Origin: Betaproteobacteria bacterium | GTDB lineage: Bacteria > Pseudomonadota > Gammaproteobacteria > Burkholderiales > CANMPU01 | Assembly (NCBI GenBank): GCA_947499755.1 | Contig: CANMPU010000035.1 | Location: 1 to 7,877, forward strand | Reading direction: 5' to 3' | DNA length: 7,877 nt | Shown: in pieces, positions 1 to 6,920 of the stretch | How positions within the stretch are numbered: the stretch's first letter is position 1 | Layout: every line of letters begins with the position of its first letter | Position numbers and translations under genes: made by a program | Notes under the pieces: generated by a model | Databases searched by the model: none | Told to the model about the DNA's origin: nothing | The model's input: only the letters and a program-made list of their open reading frames with translations

Positions 1-444
1 GATATGTATCAGAAATCCAGGGCGCAAGGATTCGGCGCAGAAGTAAAACGCCGCATCATGATAGGCGCTTATGTACTTTCCCATGGATACTATGACGCCT
101 ATTATCTTCAAGCACAAAGAATACGTCGCTTAATCGCCGGAGATTTTGCCGAGGCATTGAAAAAATGCGACGTCATCATTGGCCCAACGACACCAACGAC
201 CGCCTTTAACCTAGGCGAGAAGAGTGGTGATCCGCTGCAAATGTATCTTTCCGATATTTATACCATTGCGGTCAATCTAGCGGGGCTACCTGGCATGTCA
301 ATACCAATTGGCTTCGGCGACAATCATCGCCCAGTCGGGTTACAGATTATCGGTGATTATTTCTCGGAAGCGAAAATGTTGAATGTCGCCCACCAATACC
401 AACAGGTTACGGATTGGCATTCGCTCATGCCGAACAATATATAG
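1..444 (+). CDS. gatA: Glu-tRNA(Gln)/Asp-tRNA(Asn) amidotransferase subunit A, C-terminal part
   Basis: GatA is the amidase subunit of the cytosolic GatCAB complex. It releases ammonia from glutamine, which GatB uses to convert Glu-tRNA(Gln) or Asp-tRNA(Asn) to the amide form. Only the last 147 codons are visible; the frame is open to the left edge, so the Met at base 4 is internal. Seen here: the conserved block [11 protein letters not shown] followed by [10 protein letters not shown], then GPTTPTTAF, then [18 protein letters not shown] and [11 protein letters not shown], all in the order typical of the GatA C-terminal half. The amidase Ser-cisSer-Lys catalytic residues lie upstream, outside the window. 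The gene ends normally with TAG at 442-444, and the ending fits a full-length GatA. gatB follows after 60 bases on the same strand, so the two are very probably co-transcribed. Confidence 0.95.
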   Translation, partial: DMYQKSRAQGFGAEVKRRIMIGAYVLSHGYYDAYYLQAQRIRRLIAGDFAEALKKCDVIIGPTTPTTAFNLGEKSGDPLQMYLSDIYTIAVNLAGLPGMSIPIGFGDNHRPVGLQIIGDYFSEAKMLNVAHQYQQVTDWHSLMPNNI

Positions 445-492
445 AAAAATGGGTAACCAAGTACTTAAAACGCGTGTCTTACTCGTAGCGAT

Positions 493-498
493 AAGGAG
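493..498 (+). promoter_or_regulatory. gatB ribosome binding site that fixes the start
   Basis: AAGGAG lies 6 bases before the ATG at 505. A TTG in the same frame at 499 directly abuts this site and leaves no spacer, so 505 is the supported start. Confidence 0.8.
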
Positions 499-504
499 TT
501 GACG

Positions 505-1950
505 ATGAGTGGTTGGGAAATTGTCGTAGGGTTAGAAGTGCATGCGCAGCTTTCGACACGATCAAAAATATTTTCTAGCGCTGCGACGGCCTACGGAGCC
601 GCACCCAATGCGCAAGCATGTGCTGTTGATATCGCCTTACCGGGCGTATTGCCTGTACTAAATAGAGAAGCGGTGGAAAAGGCGATCAAATTCGGTTTGG
701 CGGTTGGAGCAACGATCGCGAATAGGTCGATATTCGCACGAAAAAATTACTTCTATCCCGATTTACCAAAAGGCTATCAAATTAGCCAATTCGAACTTCC
801 GGTTGTTCAGGGTGGGAGTATTCGAATTGCAGTCGATGGAAATGAAAAATTGATTAATTTAACGCGAGCGCACCTTGAAGAAGACGCCGGCAAATCTTTG
901 CATGAGGATTTCCAGGGGATGACGGGTATTGATTTAAATCGCGCCGGCACACCGTTACTGGAAATTGTCTCCGAGCCAGAAATGCGTAGCTCCGCAGAAG
1001 CGGTGGCTTATGCTAAAGCGCTACATTCTCTGGTGCGATACTTAGACATTTGCGATGGAAATATGCAGGAGGGGTCGTTACGTTGCGATGCTAACGTTTC
1101 GGTGCGACGCGAGGGAAGTTCAAAACTGGGGACACGTTGTGAGATCAAGAATCTCAATTCATTTCGCTTCCTGGAGCGTGCAATCGACTATGAAGCCGCA
1201 CGCCAAATAGAAATCCTTGAAGAAGGCGGCGCAATCCAACAGCAAACCCGGCTCTACGATTCGGACAAAGATGAGACGCGATCGATGCGCTCCAAAGAGG
1301 AAGCCCAGGATTATCGTTACTTCCCAGACCCCGATCTACTTCCTTTGGAAATATCAGCGGTGTGGATAGAAAAAGTTCGCAATGCATTACCAGAATTACC
1401 GCAAGCAAAGCGCGATCGTTATATTAAAGAATATAACTTGTCAGTCTATGACGCAAATTTGCTTACGAGTTCGCGCGATGTTGCGAGTTATTTCGAACAA
1501 TGTATTTCCGGCAGTGTAAGTGCCGCGGTTACTAAACAGTGCGCGAATTGGATTAACGTTGAGCTCGCAGCGCGCCTAAATAAGGAAGGACGCGATGTTG
1601 CGCAAAGCCCGGTAACGCCAGCACAGTTGCGCGGCTTAGTTGCGCGAATCGAGGACGGCAGCATTTCTAGCAAAATGGCCAAAGAGGTATTCGAAGCCAT
1701 GTGGAACAAAGAGGGTGATGTTGACCACATTATTGCCAGTAAAGGATTAAAACAGATATCTGATGGAGGCGAGATCGAGAAAATTGTTGAGCAGATACTT
1801 AAGGACAACCCGAAGCAGGTCGAGGAGTTTCGTTCTGGAAAAGACAAGGTGTTTGCTTTTTTTATCGGGCAAGCGATGAAAGCGATGCACGGAAAAGCGA
1901 ATCCCACACAATTAAACGAAATATTGCGAAAAAAGCTCAGTAACTCATAA
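505..1950 (+). CDS. gatB: Glu-tRNA(Gln)/Asp-tRNA(Asn) amidotransferase subunit B
   Basis: GatB binds the misacylated tRNA, activates the side-chain carboxylate with ATP and transfers ammonia delivered from GatA. The protein is 481 residues, a normal family length. Seen here: the N-terminal GLEVHAQL motif (residues 9-16), [15 protein letters not shown] (81-95), HLEEDAGK (123-130), the GatB signature around [16 protein letters not shown] (143-158), [14 protein letters not shown] (188-201), EIKNLNSF (213-220) and [10 protein letters not shown] (271-280). The last ~120 residues match the helical YqeY-like tail domain that contacts tRNA, with the segment [15 protein letters not shown]. The start is ATG 505, chosen from the AAGGAG spacing. 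With gatA upstream it implies that this organism makes Gln-tRNA and/or Asn-tRNA by the indirect route; which one cannot be told without knowing whether GlnRS and AsnRS are present. No canonical terminator follows it. Confidence 0.97.
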   Translation: MSGWEIVVGLEVHAQLSTRSKIFSSAATAYGAAPNAQACAVDIALPGVLPVLNREAVEKAIKFGLAVGATIANRSIFARKNYFYPDLPKGYQISQFELPVVQGGSIRIAVDGNEKLINLTRAHLEEDAGKSLHEDFQGMTGIDLNRAGTPLLEIVSEPEMRSSAEAVAYAKALHSLVRYLDICDGNMQEGSLRCDANVSVRREGSSKLGTRCEIKNLNSFRFLERAIDYEAARQIEILEEGGAIQQQTRLYDSDKDETRSMRSKEEAQDYRYFPDPDLLPLEISAVWIEKVRNALPELPQAKRDRYIKEYNLSVYDANLLTSSRDVASYFEQCISGSVSAAVTKQCANWINVELAARLNKEGRDVAQSPVTPAQLRGLVARIEDGSISSKMAKEVFEAMWNKEGDVDHIIASKGLKQISDGGEIEKIVEQILKDNPKQVEEFRSGKDKVFAFFIGQAMKAMHGKANPTQLNEILRKKLSNS

Positions 1951-2086
1951 GCAGTAACGTTGTTACGGCCCCACCACGTGGTTCAACTTGGCTAGGTATC
2001 GGTGCCTTGCGTGGGAAAAATAACAAAATGAGAATTCTCACTAGGGGCTTGAATCGAATAGGCTATGCAGTTCTCGACCATCATAT
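1951..2086. other. Noncoding stretch between gatB and the rplM promoter
   Basis: No credible reading frame or RNA gene is visible. It holds three small perfect inverted repeats: GTAAC-gtt-GTTAC at 1954-1966 just after the gatB stop, ACCACGTGGT at 1973-1982, and TGAGAATTCTCA at 2029-2040. None is followed by a run of T, so I cannot call an intrinsic terminator for gatB. Read-through into rplM, or a factor-dependent stop, are both possible. Confidence 0.5.
2029..2040. repeat. 12-base perfect palindrome upstream of rplM
   Basis: TGAGAATTCTCA is a perfect palindrome ending 46 bases before the rplM -35 box. Its core AGAATTCT recurs upstream of argC and of anmK. A protein-binding site is possible but not shown. 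Confidence 0.5.
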
Positions 2087-2116
2087 TTGACACAACCTGC
2101 TAATTTGCCTTAAAAT
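2087..2116 (+). promoter_or_regulatory. Sigma-70-type promoter of rplM-rpsI
   Basis: A perfect -35 box TTGACA lies at 2087-2092. After an 18-base spacer comes TAAAAT at 2111-2116, which matches TATAAT in 5 of 6 positions. Transcription would begin near 2122-2124, giving a leader of about 30 bases before rplM. It is the best promoter match I found in the window and fits the high expression needed for ribosomal proteins. No hairpin leader of an autoregulatory type is obvious in so short a leader. Confidence 0.72.
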
Positions 2117-2153
2117 TCACGGCTTTCTTAGAAACTGGCTAGATGTTGCGCGC

Positions 2154-2582
2154 ATGAAAACATTCTCTGCAAAACCAAAAGATGTTACCCACGACTGGTT
2201 TGTTGTGGACGCTAAAGACAAAGTCTTAGGTCGTCTGGCCTCGGAAATCGCACATCGCTTGCGCGGGAAGCATAAGCCCATTTTTACGCCGCATATCGAT
2301 ACCGGCGATTTTATCGTTGTGATCAACGTGGATAAGATTCGTGTAACAGGCGATAAAGCCAAATCAAAAATCTATTACCGGCATAGTGGGTATCCTGGCG
2401 GTATCTACGAGGCGAGTTTCTCGCAGCTTCATGGCCGTTTCCCCGGTCGGGTTTTAGAAAAAGCGGTTAAGGGGATGCTTCCTAAGGGGCCACTCGGTTA
2501 CGCGATGATACGCAAGTTAAAGGTCTATGCAGGCGAACAACATCCTCATATCGCACAGCAACCGCAGGTATTGGAAATCTAA
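2154..2582 (+). CDS. rplM: 50S ribosomal protein L13 (uL13)
   Basis: L13 is an early-assembly protein of the large ribosomal subunit that binds 23S rRNA. The 142-residue product has the same length as the E. coli protein. Seen here: the start MKTFSAKP, then [47 protein letters not shown] (split across residues ~38-63), [10 protein letters not shown], and [25 protein letters not shown] near the C-terminus. The ATG at 2154 is supported by the conserved N-terminus. No good Shine-Dalgarno sequence precedes it, only a weak purine patch around 2141-2145. It is followed by rpsI after a single base, the standard L13-S9 pair. Confidence 0.98.
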   Translation: MKTFSAKPKDVTHDWFVVDAKDKVLGRLASEIAHRLRGKHKPIFTPHIDTGDFIVVINVDKIRVTGDKAKSKIYYRHSGYPGGIYEASFSQLHGRFPGRVLEKAVKGMLPKGPLGYAMIRKLKVYAGEQHPHIAQQPQVLEI

Positions 2583-2583
2583 C

Positions 2584-2976
2584 ATGACTACAGCTTATCA
2601 TTACGGAACAGGTCGTCGAAAAAGTGCAGTTGCGAGGGTATTTATGAAACCTGGCAAGGGCGACATCGTGGTAAATAACAAACCCATCGACGTATTTTTT
2701 TCGCGGGAAACAGGTCGTATGATCGCTAGGCAGCCGTTACAGATTACGAATAATCTGAGCAGTTTCGATATTATGATTAATGTTTTCGGTGGTGGCGAAT
2801 CCGGGCAGGCTGGTGCGGTACGGCACGGGATTACGCGAGCATTAATTCAATTTGATGCTAGCCTCAAGCCGAGCTTGAGTAAAGCCGGCCTCGTTACGCG
2901 TGACGCTAGAGAAGTTGAGCGTAAAAAAGTTGGTCTACGAAAAGCACGACGTCGTAAGCAGTTCTCGAAGCGTTAA
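2584..2976 (+). CDS. rpsI: 30S ribosomal protein S9 (uS9)
   Basis: S9 belongs to the head of the small subunit; its C-terminal tail reaches the P-site tRNA. The product is 130 residues, the usual length. Seen here: [14 protein letters not shown] near the start, [32 protein letters not shown], and the basic tail ending [11 protein letters not shown], whose final Lys-Arg is characteristic. The frame is open further upstream inside rplM to about 2527, but the conserved N-terminus and family length support ATG 2584, one base after the rplM stop. With no strong ribosome binding site of its own, translation is probably coupled to rplM. A strong intrinsic terminator begins 15 bases after the stop. 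Confidence 0.98.
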   Translation: MTTAYHYGTGRRKSAVARVFMKPGKGDIVVNNKPIDVFFSRETGRMIARQPLQITNNLSSFDIMINVFGGGESGQAGAVRHGITRALIQFDASLKPSLSKAGLVTRDAREVERKKVGLRKARRRKQFSKR

Positions 2977-2990
2977 TTGCATTCACAGAC

Positions 2991-3017
2991 AAAGCCGCCT
3001 GTGGGCGGCTTTTTTTT
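2991..3017 (+). terminator. Intrinsic terminator of rplM-rpsI
   Basis: AAAGCCGCC at 2991-2999 pairs perfectly with GGCGGCTTT at 3004-3012 around a 4-base TGTG loop. Eight consecutive T run from 3010 to 3017. The GC-rich 7-base core stem and T-run are a textbook rho-independent terminator, separating the ribosomal operon from argC. Confidence 0.93.
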
Positions 3018-3028
3018 CGCACTATTTC

Positions 3029-3060
3029 TTGAATTGGTCATTTCGAATTTCTGGTACATT
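3029..3060 (+). promoter_or_regulatory. Possible argC promoter region
   Basis: A strong terminator lies just upstream, so a promoter for argC is expected between 3018 and 3105. Candidate elements are TTGAAT (3029-3034) and TACATT (3055-3060), but their 20-base spacing is long. A weaker TTGGTC at 3034-3039 gives 15 bases. I cannot choose between them; the exact boxes are uncertain. Confidence 0.3.
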
Positions 3061-3074
3061 ATTCTAGAATTCTA
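3061..3074. repeat. Overlapping palindromes before argC
   Basis: ATTCTAGAAT (3061-3070) and AGAATTCT (3066-3073) are perfect palindromes that overlap. They also contain a direct repeat of ATTCTA. They sit directly after the candidate -10 box of argC, where an operator would block transcription. They share the AGAATTCT core with sites before rplM and anmK. They do not match the ArgR box well. Confidence 0.45.
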
Positions 3075-3105
3075 AGCGATCGTTTTAGGTTCATAGCGAG
3101 GGCGT

Positions 3106-4134
3106 ATGTTAAATATTGGAATTGTAGGGGGCACAGGCTATACAGGCGTGGAGCTGTTGCGGTTACTTGCGCTGCACGCTGACGCAAAGTTAAAGGTAAT
3201 TACGTCCCGCAAGGAAGCCGGTTCAAGTGTCGCGGATATGTTTCCCAATTTGCGCGGCAAGATTGATCTGAGGTTTTCCGAGGTTAACGATCCTGCGTTG
3301 GCAAAATGCGATGTGGTTTTTTTCGCGACCCCTAACGGTGTTGCGATGCAAGAGGCACCCAGATTACTCAAAGCCGGTGTAAGAGTAATCGATTTATCCG
3401 CGGACTACCGGCTTAAAGACTCCAAAACCTGGGAAAAATGGTACGGCATGACTCACGCGTCTCCCGAAATTATCGCGCAAGCAGTTTATGGTTTGCCGGA
3501 AGTAAACCGTGAAAAAATTAACGATGCCCAGCTCGTCGCGAATCCTGGTTGTTATCCAACGGCGGTACAACTCGGGTTTTTGCCCTTAATCGAAAATCAG
3601 GTCGTCGACGCAGAACACTTAATCGCCGATGCGAAATCTGGCGTCAGCGGCGGGGGACGTAAAGCGGAAGTCGGATTCCTCTTTTCAGAGGCAGCGGACA
3701 ATTTTAAAGCGTATGGCGTTGCTGGGCACCGACACCTACCCGAGATCACACAAGGTCTAAATGGTGTGACAACGCAATCTATTGGATTGACCTTCGTTCC
3801 ACATCTTACCCCGCTAATTCGTGGCATACATGCGACGTTATACGCACGTCTTACCAAGGAAGTCGATTTACAACGACTGTATGAAAAGCGCTACGCCGAC
3901 GAGCTGTTCGTTGACGTTATGCCGCCCGGCAGCCACCCAGAGACACGTTCTGTGAGAGGCGCTAACGTTTGTCGAATTTCAGTTTTTCGACCGCAAGCAG
4001 GCGATACCGTAGTGGTTCTCTGTGTCATCGATAATCTGGTTAAAGGCGCTGCGGGGCAAGCGATCCAAAATATGAATATTATGTTTGGGATCAACGAGAG
4101 TGCAGGTATCAATATCGTGCCTTTACTTCCCTAA
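3106..4134 (+). CDS. argC: N-acetyl-gamma-glutamyl-phosphate reductase
   Basis: ArgC carries out the NADPH-dependent reduction of N-acetyl-glutamyl-5-phosphate to the semialdehyde, the third step of arginine biosynthesis, in the cytosol. The protein is 342 residues, matching the long type-1 form. Seen here: the N-terminal nucleotide-binding loop [14 protein letters not shown] (residues 8-21), [10 protein letters not shown] (72-81), DLSADYRL (96-103), [10 protein letters not shown] (127-136), the catalytic cysteine Cys149 in [20 protein letters not shown] (178-188), GHRHLPEI (207-214) and [15 protein letters not shown] (233-247). The start ATG 3106 has GAGGG at 3098-3102 just before it. It appears to be the first gene of a unit with the coiled-coil protein, bactofilin and erpA; no other arg gene lies in the window. 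Confidence 0.97.
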   Translation: MLNIGIVGGTGYTGVELLRLLALHADAKLKVITSRKEAGSSVADMFPNLRGKIDLRFSEVNDPALAKCDVVFFATPNGVAMQEAPRLLKAGVRVIDLSADYRLKDSKTWEKWYGMTHASPEIIAQAVYGLPEVNREKINDAQLVANPGCYPTAVQLGFLPLIENQVVDAEHLIADAKSGVSGGGRKAEVGFLFSEAADNFKAYGVAGHRHLPEITQGLNGVTTQSIGLTFVPHLTPLIRGIHATLYARLTKEVDLQRLYEKRYADELFVDVMPPGSHPETRSVRGANVCRISVFRPQAGDTVVVLCVIDNLVKGAAGQAIQNMNIMFGINESAGINIVPLLP

Positions 4135-4135
4135 C

Positions 4136-4876
4136 GTGCTACGTAAACTAAAAAGCAGATTTGGTATTTCATCGCGCAATATGGCGGTAAGAACGCACAT
4201 TGCGTGGTACTGGCGTTGGGTTTGGATTTTCTTGCTTCTCGGATCAGTAATCGCATTGGCCGTAGCATCCTATCAATTAGGCAAGAGGTCGACTAATGAT
4301 CAGCAGGGTGAATTAAATACAAAGCTAAATGAATCGCTTGAGCGCATTGCCACGCTAAACATGGAAAATGCAGCGTTACACAAAGAAAATGTGCAAAGCG
4401 TAAACCAATCACGTTTTGATCGTGCTAGCAATGATGCCTTGGCGAAGCAAATGAAATTGCTGACCGCAGAAAATGCCACTCTCAAGGACGATTTGGCTTT
4501 TTTTCAAACCCTACTTTCATCCGGAGATGGTAAGCAAGGTATTTCGATTAACCGCTTTCGCTTAGAGCGCGACAACCTTCCAGGGGACTACAGGTATAAA
4601 TTACATTTGTTACAGGTTGGATCGCGCCTAAAGGAATTCGATGGCCGGTTACAATTTATCGTTAATTACGAACTCGATGGTCAAAAAAGAGCGCTCATGC
4701 TCCCTGAGGGCGGAGATAAGGGTGATCATTTTTATCAGGTCAAGTTTAAATTTTATCGCATGGTGGAGGGCGGGTTTAAGCTTGATTCCAAAGCCCAAGT
4801 TAAAAATATAGAACTAAAAGTATTAGAATTAGGGTCTGGACAAATTCAGGCGAGCGAAAGCGCAAGCTTGTCTTAA
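4136..4876 (+). CDS. DUF6776-like membrane-anchored coiled-coil protein
   Basis: The function is unknown. From the proposed start the product is 246 residues: a basic N-terminus (about 1-25, with RFGISSRNMAVRTHIAWYWR), one transmembrane helix (about 27-47, WVWIFLLLGSVIALAVA), a polar heptad-like region predicted as coiled coil (about 58-125, rich in E, K, N, L, A), and a C-terminal part (about 135-235) that alternates like beta strands. The positive-inside rule puts the C-terminal part in the periplasm. There is no cysteine. I recall similar proteins in this position as DUF6776 in beta- and gammaproteobacteria, but could not check. The start is uncertain. GTG 4136 lies one base after the argC stop and keeps the basic segment I recall as conserved; ATG 4181 would give 231 residues. 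Neither has a clear ribosome binding site, so coupling to argC translation is likely. It lies 82 bases before bactofilin. Confidence 0.85.
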   Translation: MLRKLKSRFGISSRNMAVRTHIAWYWRWVWIFLLLGSVIALAVASYQLGKRSTNDQQGELNTKLNESLERIATLNMENAALHKENVQSVNQSRFDRASNDALAKQMKLLTAENATLKDDLAFFQTLLSSGDGKQGISINRFRLERDNLPGDYRYKLHLLQVGSRLKEFDGRLQFIVNYELDGQKRALMLPEGGDKGDHFYQVKFKFYRMVEGGFKLDSKAQVKNIELKVLELGSGQIQASESASLS

Positions 4877-4910
4877 GTGAAAACTAAGCCTAGACTGCTT
4901 GCTTGTGAGG

Positions 4911-4931
4911 GCGTTTTCTTCGCTAAAACGC
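4911..4931. repeat. Inverted repeat upstream of bactofilin
   Basis: GCGTTTT at 4911-4917 pairs perfectly with AAAACGC at 4925-4931 around a 7-base loop. It ends 17 bases before the bactofilin ribosome binding site. With an AT-rich stem and no T-run it is not a normal terminator. It could be an operator, an RNA hairpin affecting translation or stability, or chance. Confidence 0.4.
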
Positions 4932-4948
4932 ACTGGGTAAATCGTAAC

Positions 4949-4954
4949 GGAGGT
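4949..4954 (+). promoter_or_regulatory. Strong ribosome binding site of bactofilin
   Basis: GGAGGT, a near-complete Shine-Dalgarno match, sits 4 bases before ATG 4959. It is the strongest such site in the window and suggests that bactofilin is translated independently of, and perhaps more than, the gene before it. Confidence 0.8.
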
Positions 4955-4958
4955 TGCC

Positions 4959-5369
4959 ATGTTTGGAAGTAAGATTAGTAAACCGAATAGTCGACTCGAC
5001 AGTCTGATTGGTGAGGGTACCAAAATCGAGGGAGAGGTGAGTTTTAGCGGTGGTTTGCGTGTGGATGGTCATATACACGGAAACGTTATTGCTTCGGAAA
5101 ATCATCCCAGTACCTTGGTCATGAGCGAAAAAGCCAGAATAGAGGGTGAGATTCTGGTTTCACATGCCGTTATTAACGGTACGGTGATCGGCCCAGTGCA
5201 TGCCCACGAGTATGTGGAACTACAGGCAAAATCTAATGTCACAGGAGACGTCTACTATAAAACTCTTGAGATCCAAACCGGCGCTGTCGTTCAGGGCAGA
5301 TTGGTATTCCAAAACGATAGCGCTAAGACGAGCACGGTCGTTACGCTTAGACCAGCAACCAGCGATTGA
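4959..5369 (+). CDS. Bactofilin (polymer-forming cytoskeletal protein)
   Basis: Bactofilins assemble without nucleotide into filaments on the inner face of the membrane and often position cell-wall enzymes or other machinery. The product is 136 residues. It has a short N-terminal tail (1-16), a central bactofilin/DUF583 domain (about 17-118) and a short disordered C-terminal tail. The central domain shows the repeated right-handed beta-helix pattern with glycine turns: IEGEVSFSGGLRVDGHIHGNV, then ARIEGEILVSHAVINGTVIG, then SNVTGDVYYKTLEIQTGAVVQGRL, broken here across residues 23-116. The tail starts MFGSK, resembling the short membrane-targeting sequence described for some bactofilins. The start is fixed by GGAGGT at 4949-4954. 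It lies between the membrane coiled-coil gene and erpA (25-base gap). An M23 peptidase lies 1.5 kb away on the other strand, and bactofilins are known partners of such enzymes. Confidence 0.93.
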   Translation: MFGSKISKPNSRLDSLIGEGTKIEGEVSFSGGLRVDGHIHGNVIASENHPSTLVMSEKARIEGEILVSHAVINGTVIGPVHAHEYVELQAKSNVTGDVYYKTLEIQTGAVVQGRLVFQNDSAKTSTVVTLRPATSD

Positions 5370-5394
5370 TTCTACATTTTTCTAGGAGTGGTAC

Positions 5395-5745
5395 ATGAAT
5401 ACCGTTGTGGATATGCAAGCCCAATTGGTTTTTACCGATAATGCGGCAAATAAAGTAAAGCAACTCATAGATGAAGAGGGAAATCCAGATTTGAAACTTC
5501 GTGTTTTTGTCACCGGTGGAGGCTGCTCTGGTTTTCAATATGGGTTTACCTTCGATGAGGTAGTAAACGAAGACGATATGGCCATGTTGAAAAATGGAGT
5601 GACACTTCTAATCGACGCAATGAGTATTCAATATTTAAGTGGTGCGGAAATAGATTATCAAGAAGGTTTGGAAGGTGCGCAGTTCGTAATCAAAAATCCG
5701 AATGCAACCTCCACTTGTGGATGCGGATCGTCGTTCTCGGCGTAA
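5395..5745 (+). CDS. erpA: Iron-sulfur cluster insertion protein ErpA (A-type carrier)
   Basis: ErpA is a cytosolic A-type carrier that receives Fe-S clusters from the assembly scaffold and passes them to target enzymes, in E. coli including those of isoprenoid synthesis. The 116-residue product has the family length. Seen here: [13 protein letters not shown] near the N-terminus, [19 protein letters not shown] with Cys44, and the C-terminal CGCGSSF with Cys108 and Cys110, the three cluster-binding cysteines. The pattern fits ErpA better than IscA or SufA, and no isc or suf genes are nearby, which is also usual for erpA. AGGAG at 5384-5388 lies 6 bases before ATG 5395. It is the last gene of the + strand unit and is followed by a two-way terminator. 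Confidence 0.95.
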   Translation: MNTVVDMQAQLVFTDNAANKVKQLIDEEGNPDLKLRVFVTGGGCSGFQYGFTFDEVVNEDDMAMLKNGVTLLIDAMSIQYLSGAEIDYQEGLEGAQFVIKNPNATSTCGCGSSFSA

Positions 5746-5767
5746 CGACCTCGTACACTAATTAAGT

Positions 5768-5800
5768 AAAAAAAGGAGGCATTGTCGCCTCCTTTCTTAT
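5768..5800. terminator. Two-way intrinsic terminator between erpA and anmK
   Basis: AAAGGAGGC at 5772-5780 pairs perfectly with GCCTCCTTT at 5787-5795 around a 6-base loop. On the + strand it is followed by a T-rich TTTCTTATTT after erpA. On the - strand the A-run 5768-5774 reads as seven T after anmK. One hairpin therefore serves both converging units, with the better U-tract on the - strand. Confidence 0.9.
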
Positions 5801-5806
5801 TTGTGC

Positions 5807-6895
5807 TTATGCGTGATGGACGACACCCAATACTCGTTCTTCCGTGGCGCCAGTGACACTAGGTAGATTCCCCGGCAAGACTTTTATATTTTGCCGCGCA
5901 AGCCATGCGAACGCGAGTGCTTCCACTTGAATTGCCGGTATACCGAGTGATTCTGTCGTTGCTACGGGTACTGGGCTAAGCGCCTCACCTAAGCGCTCCA
6001 TCAGATAAAGATTTTTCGCTCCGCCCCCGCAAACATAAACCTCCGCCGTTCCAGTCAAATATTTGTTTACAGCGTCGGTAATCGTGGTAACTGTTAATTG
6101 CAGCAGTGTTGCCTGAACATCTTCGGCAGATTCGTTTCCTTGCAGGTGATTCTGTAACCAATCCAAACTGAAAACGTCACGCCCCGTGCTCTTAGGGGGG
6201 GCACGATGAAAATACTCATCTTCCGAGAGTCGGGTTAATAATTGTTCAATGACCGTTCCTGATTTTGCCCAGCGGCCGTCTTCATCAAACGACTGTTCCC
6301 GATGTCGCTGTACCCAAGCGTCGAGTAATATATTTCCCGGCCCAGTATCGAATCCCTGAATCAATCGTCTGGGATTGAGATCGGTGAGATTCGCAATACC
6401 GCCAATGTTCACGATAATACGATGGATTTCTGGGTGGGAAAATACCGAACGATGGAAGGCAGGCACGAGTGGTGCGCCTTGACCTTGTGCGGCAACATCG
6501 CGGCTGCGAAAGTCGCAGACGATGTCGACTCCCGCGAGTTCGGCAAGCAAAGCGCCATTAAGTAGCTGAATGCTATATCCCAGGTCGGGCCGATGACGAA
6601 CCGTTTGACCATGGCATCCTATTGCGCGCACAACTTTCGGATTCGTGTTGCTTCGACTAAATAACTTTACTATGGCGTCGGCATAAGACGTTGCTAGACC
6701 ATTCGATGCGACTGCCGCAGCGTGGAGCTCGTTTTCACCAACGGCGTTAAGCGTGAACAGCTGTTTTCGTAGATTTTCTGAAAAACAGTGATGAACCGAC
6801 GCTAGGATTACGGGACGGGAAGATCCAAAGTCCGCTAAAACAGCGTCTATACCATCAATACTGGTGCCGGACATGAGTCCAGCGTAAAGTTCCAT
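5807..6895 (-). CDS. anmK: Anhydro-N-acetylmuramic acid kinase
   Basis: AnmK opens the 1,6-anhydro ring of anhydro-MurNAc and phosphorylates it to MurNAc-6-P with ATP, a step in recycling peptidoglycan fragments. The 362-residue product is of family length. Seen here: the N-terminal phosphate loop GLMSGTSIDGIDAVLADF (residues 6-23), GCHGQTVRHRPDLGY, DFRSRDVAAQGQGAPLVPAFH, NIGGIANLTDL, GFDTGPGNILLDAW, FDEDG, PPKSTGRDVFSLDWL, CGGGAKN and the C-terminal SLGIPAIQVEALAFAWLA. These are the ASKHA-fold kinase motifs in order. The ATG at 6895-6893 has no clear ribosome binding site but matches the conserved N-terminus. The M23 peptidase lies 55 bases upstream on the same strand, so enzymes for cutting and recycling the wall are probably co-transcribed. 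A palindrome AAGAATTCTT lies in the gap. Confidence 0.97.
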   Translation of the reverse strand: MELYAGLMSGTSIDGIDAVLADFGSSRPVILASVHHCFSENLRKQLFTLNAVGENELHAAAVASNGLATSYADAIVKLFSRSNTNPKVVRAIGCHGQTVRHRPDLGYSIQLLNGALLAELAGVDIVCDFRSRDVAAQGQGAPLVPAFHRSVFSHPEIHRIIVNIGGIANLTDLNPRRLIQGFDTGPGNILLDAWVQRHREQSFDEDGRWAKSGTVIEQLLTRLSEDEYFHRAPPKSTGRDVFSLDWLQNHLQGNESAEDVQATLLQLTVTTITDAVNKYLTGTAEVYVCGGGAKNLYLMERLGEALSPVPVATTESLGIPAIQVEALAFAWLARQNIKVLPGNLPSVTGATEERVLGVVHHA

Positions 6896-6920
6896 TTGAT
6901 ATTACTGAGTTGACGCGCTG

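Noticed and set aside
499..504. TTG at 499 as the gatB start
   Set aside because: It abuts the AAGGAG site with no spacer, whereas ATG 505 has a 6-base spacer and gives the normal N-terminus.
1154..1907. Two minus-strand reading frames (84 and 139 codons) opposite gatB
   Set aside because: They lie wholly antisense to a strongly conserved gene, have cysteine- and serine-rich products unlike any family I know, and no ribosome binding site.
1973..2010. tRNA-like stretch with GGTTCAA after gatB
   Set aside because: The resemblance is limited to a few T-loop-like bases; no acceptor, D or anticodon arms can be folded around it.
2527..2583. 19-residue N-terminal extension of S9 within rplM
   Set aside because: S9 is normally 130 residues starting just before YGTGRRK; ATG 2584 gives exactly this and the extension is merely open frame over rplM.
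3029..3050. ArgR operator before argC
   Set aside because: TTGAAT followed by TTCGAA gives a loose resemblance to half an ARG box, but the second half does not match ATTCA at the right spacing.
3138..4112. Minus-strand reading frames of 73-86 codons opposite argC
   Set aside because: They are shadows of the argC codon pattern with no start signals or recognisable protein features.
4829..5105. Minus-strand frames overlapping the gap before bactofilin
   Set aside because: Overlap in two frames with the strong bactofilin start, low-complexity products and no ribosome binding site argue against real genes.
5200..5538. Short frames overlapping bactofilin and erpA (61 and 63 codons)
   Set aside because: Both overlap well-supported genes in other frames and show no protein family features.
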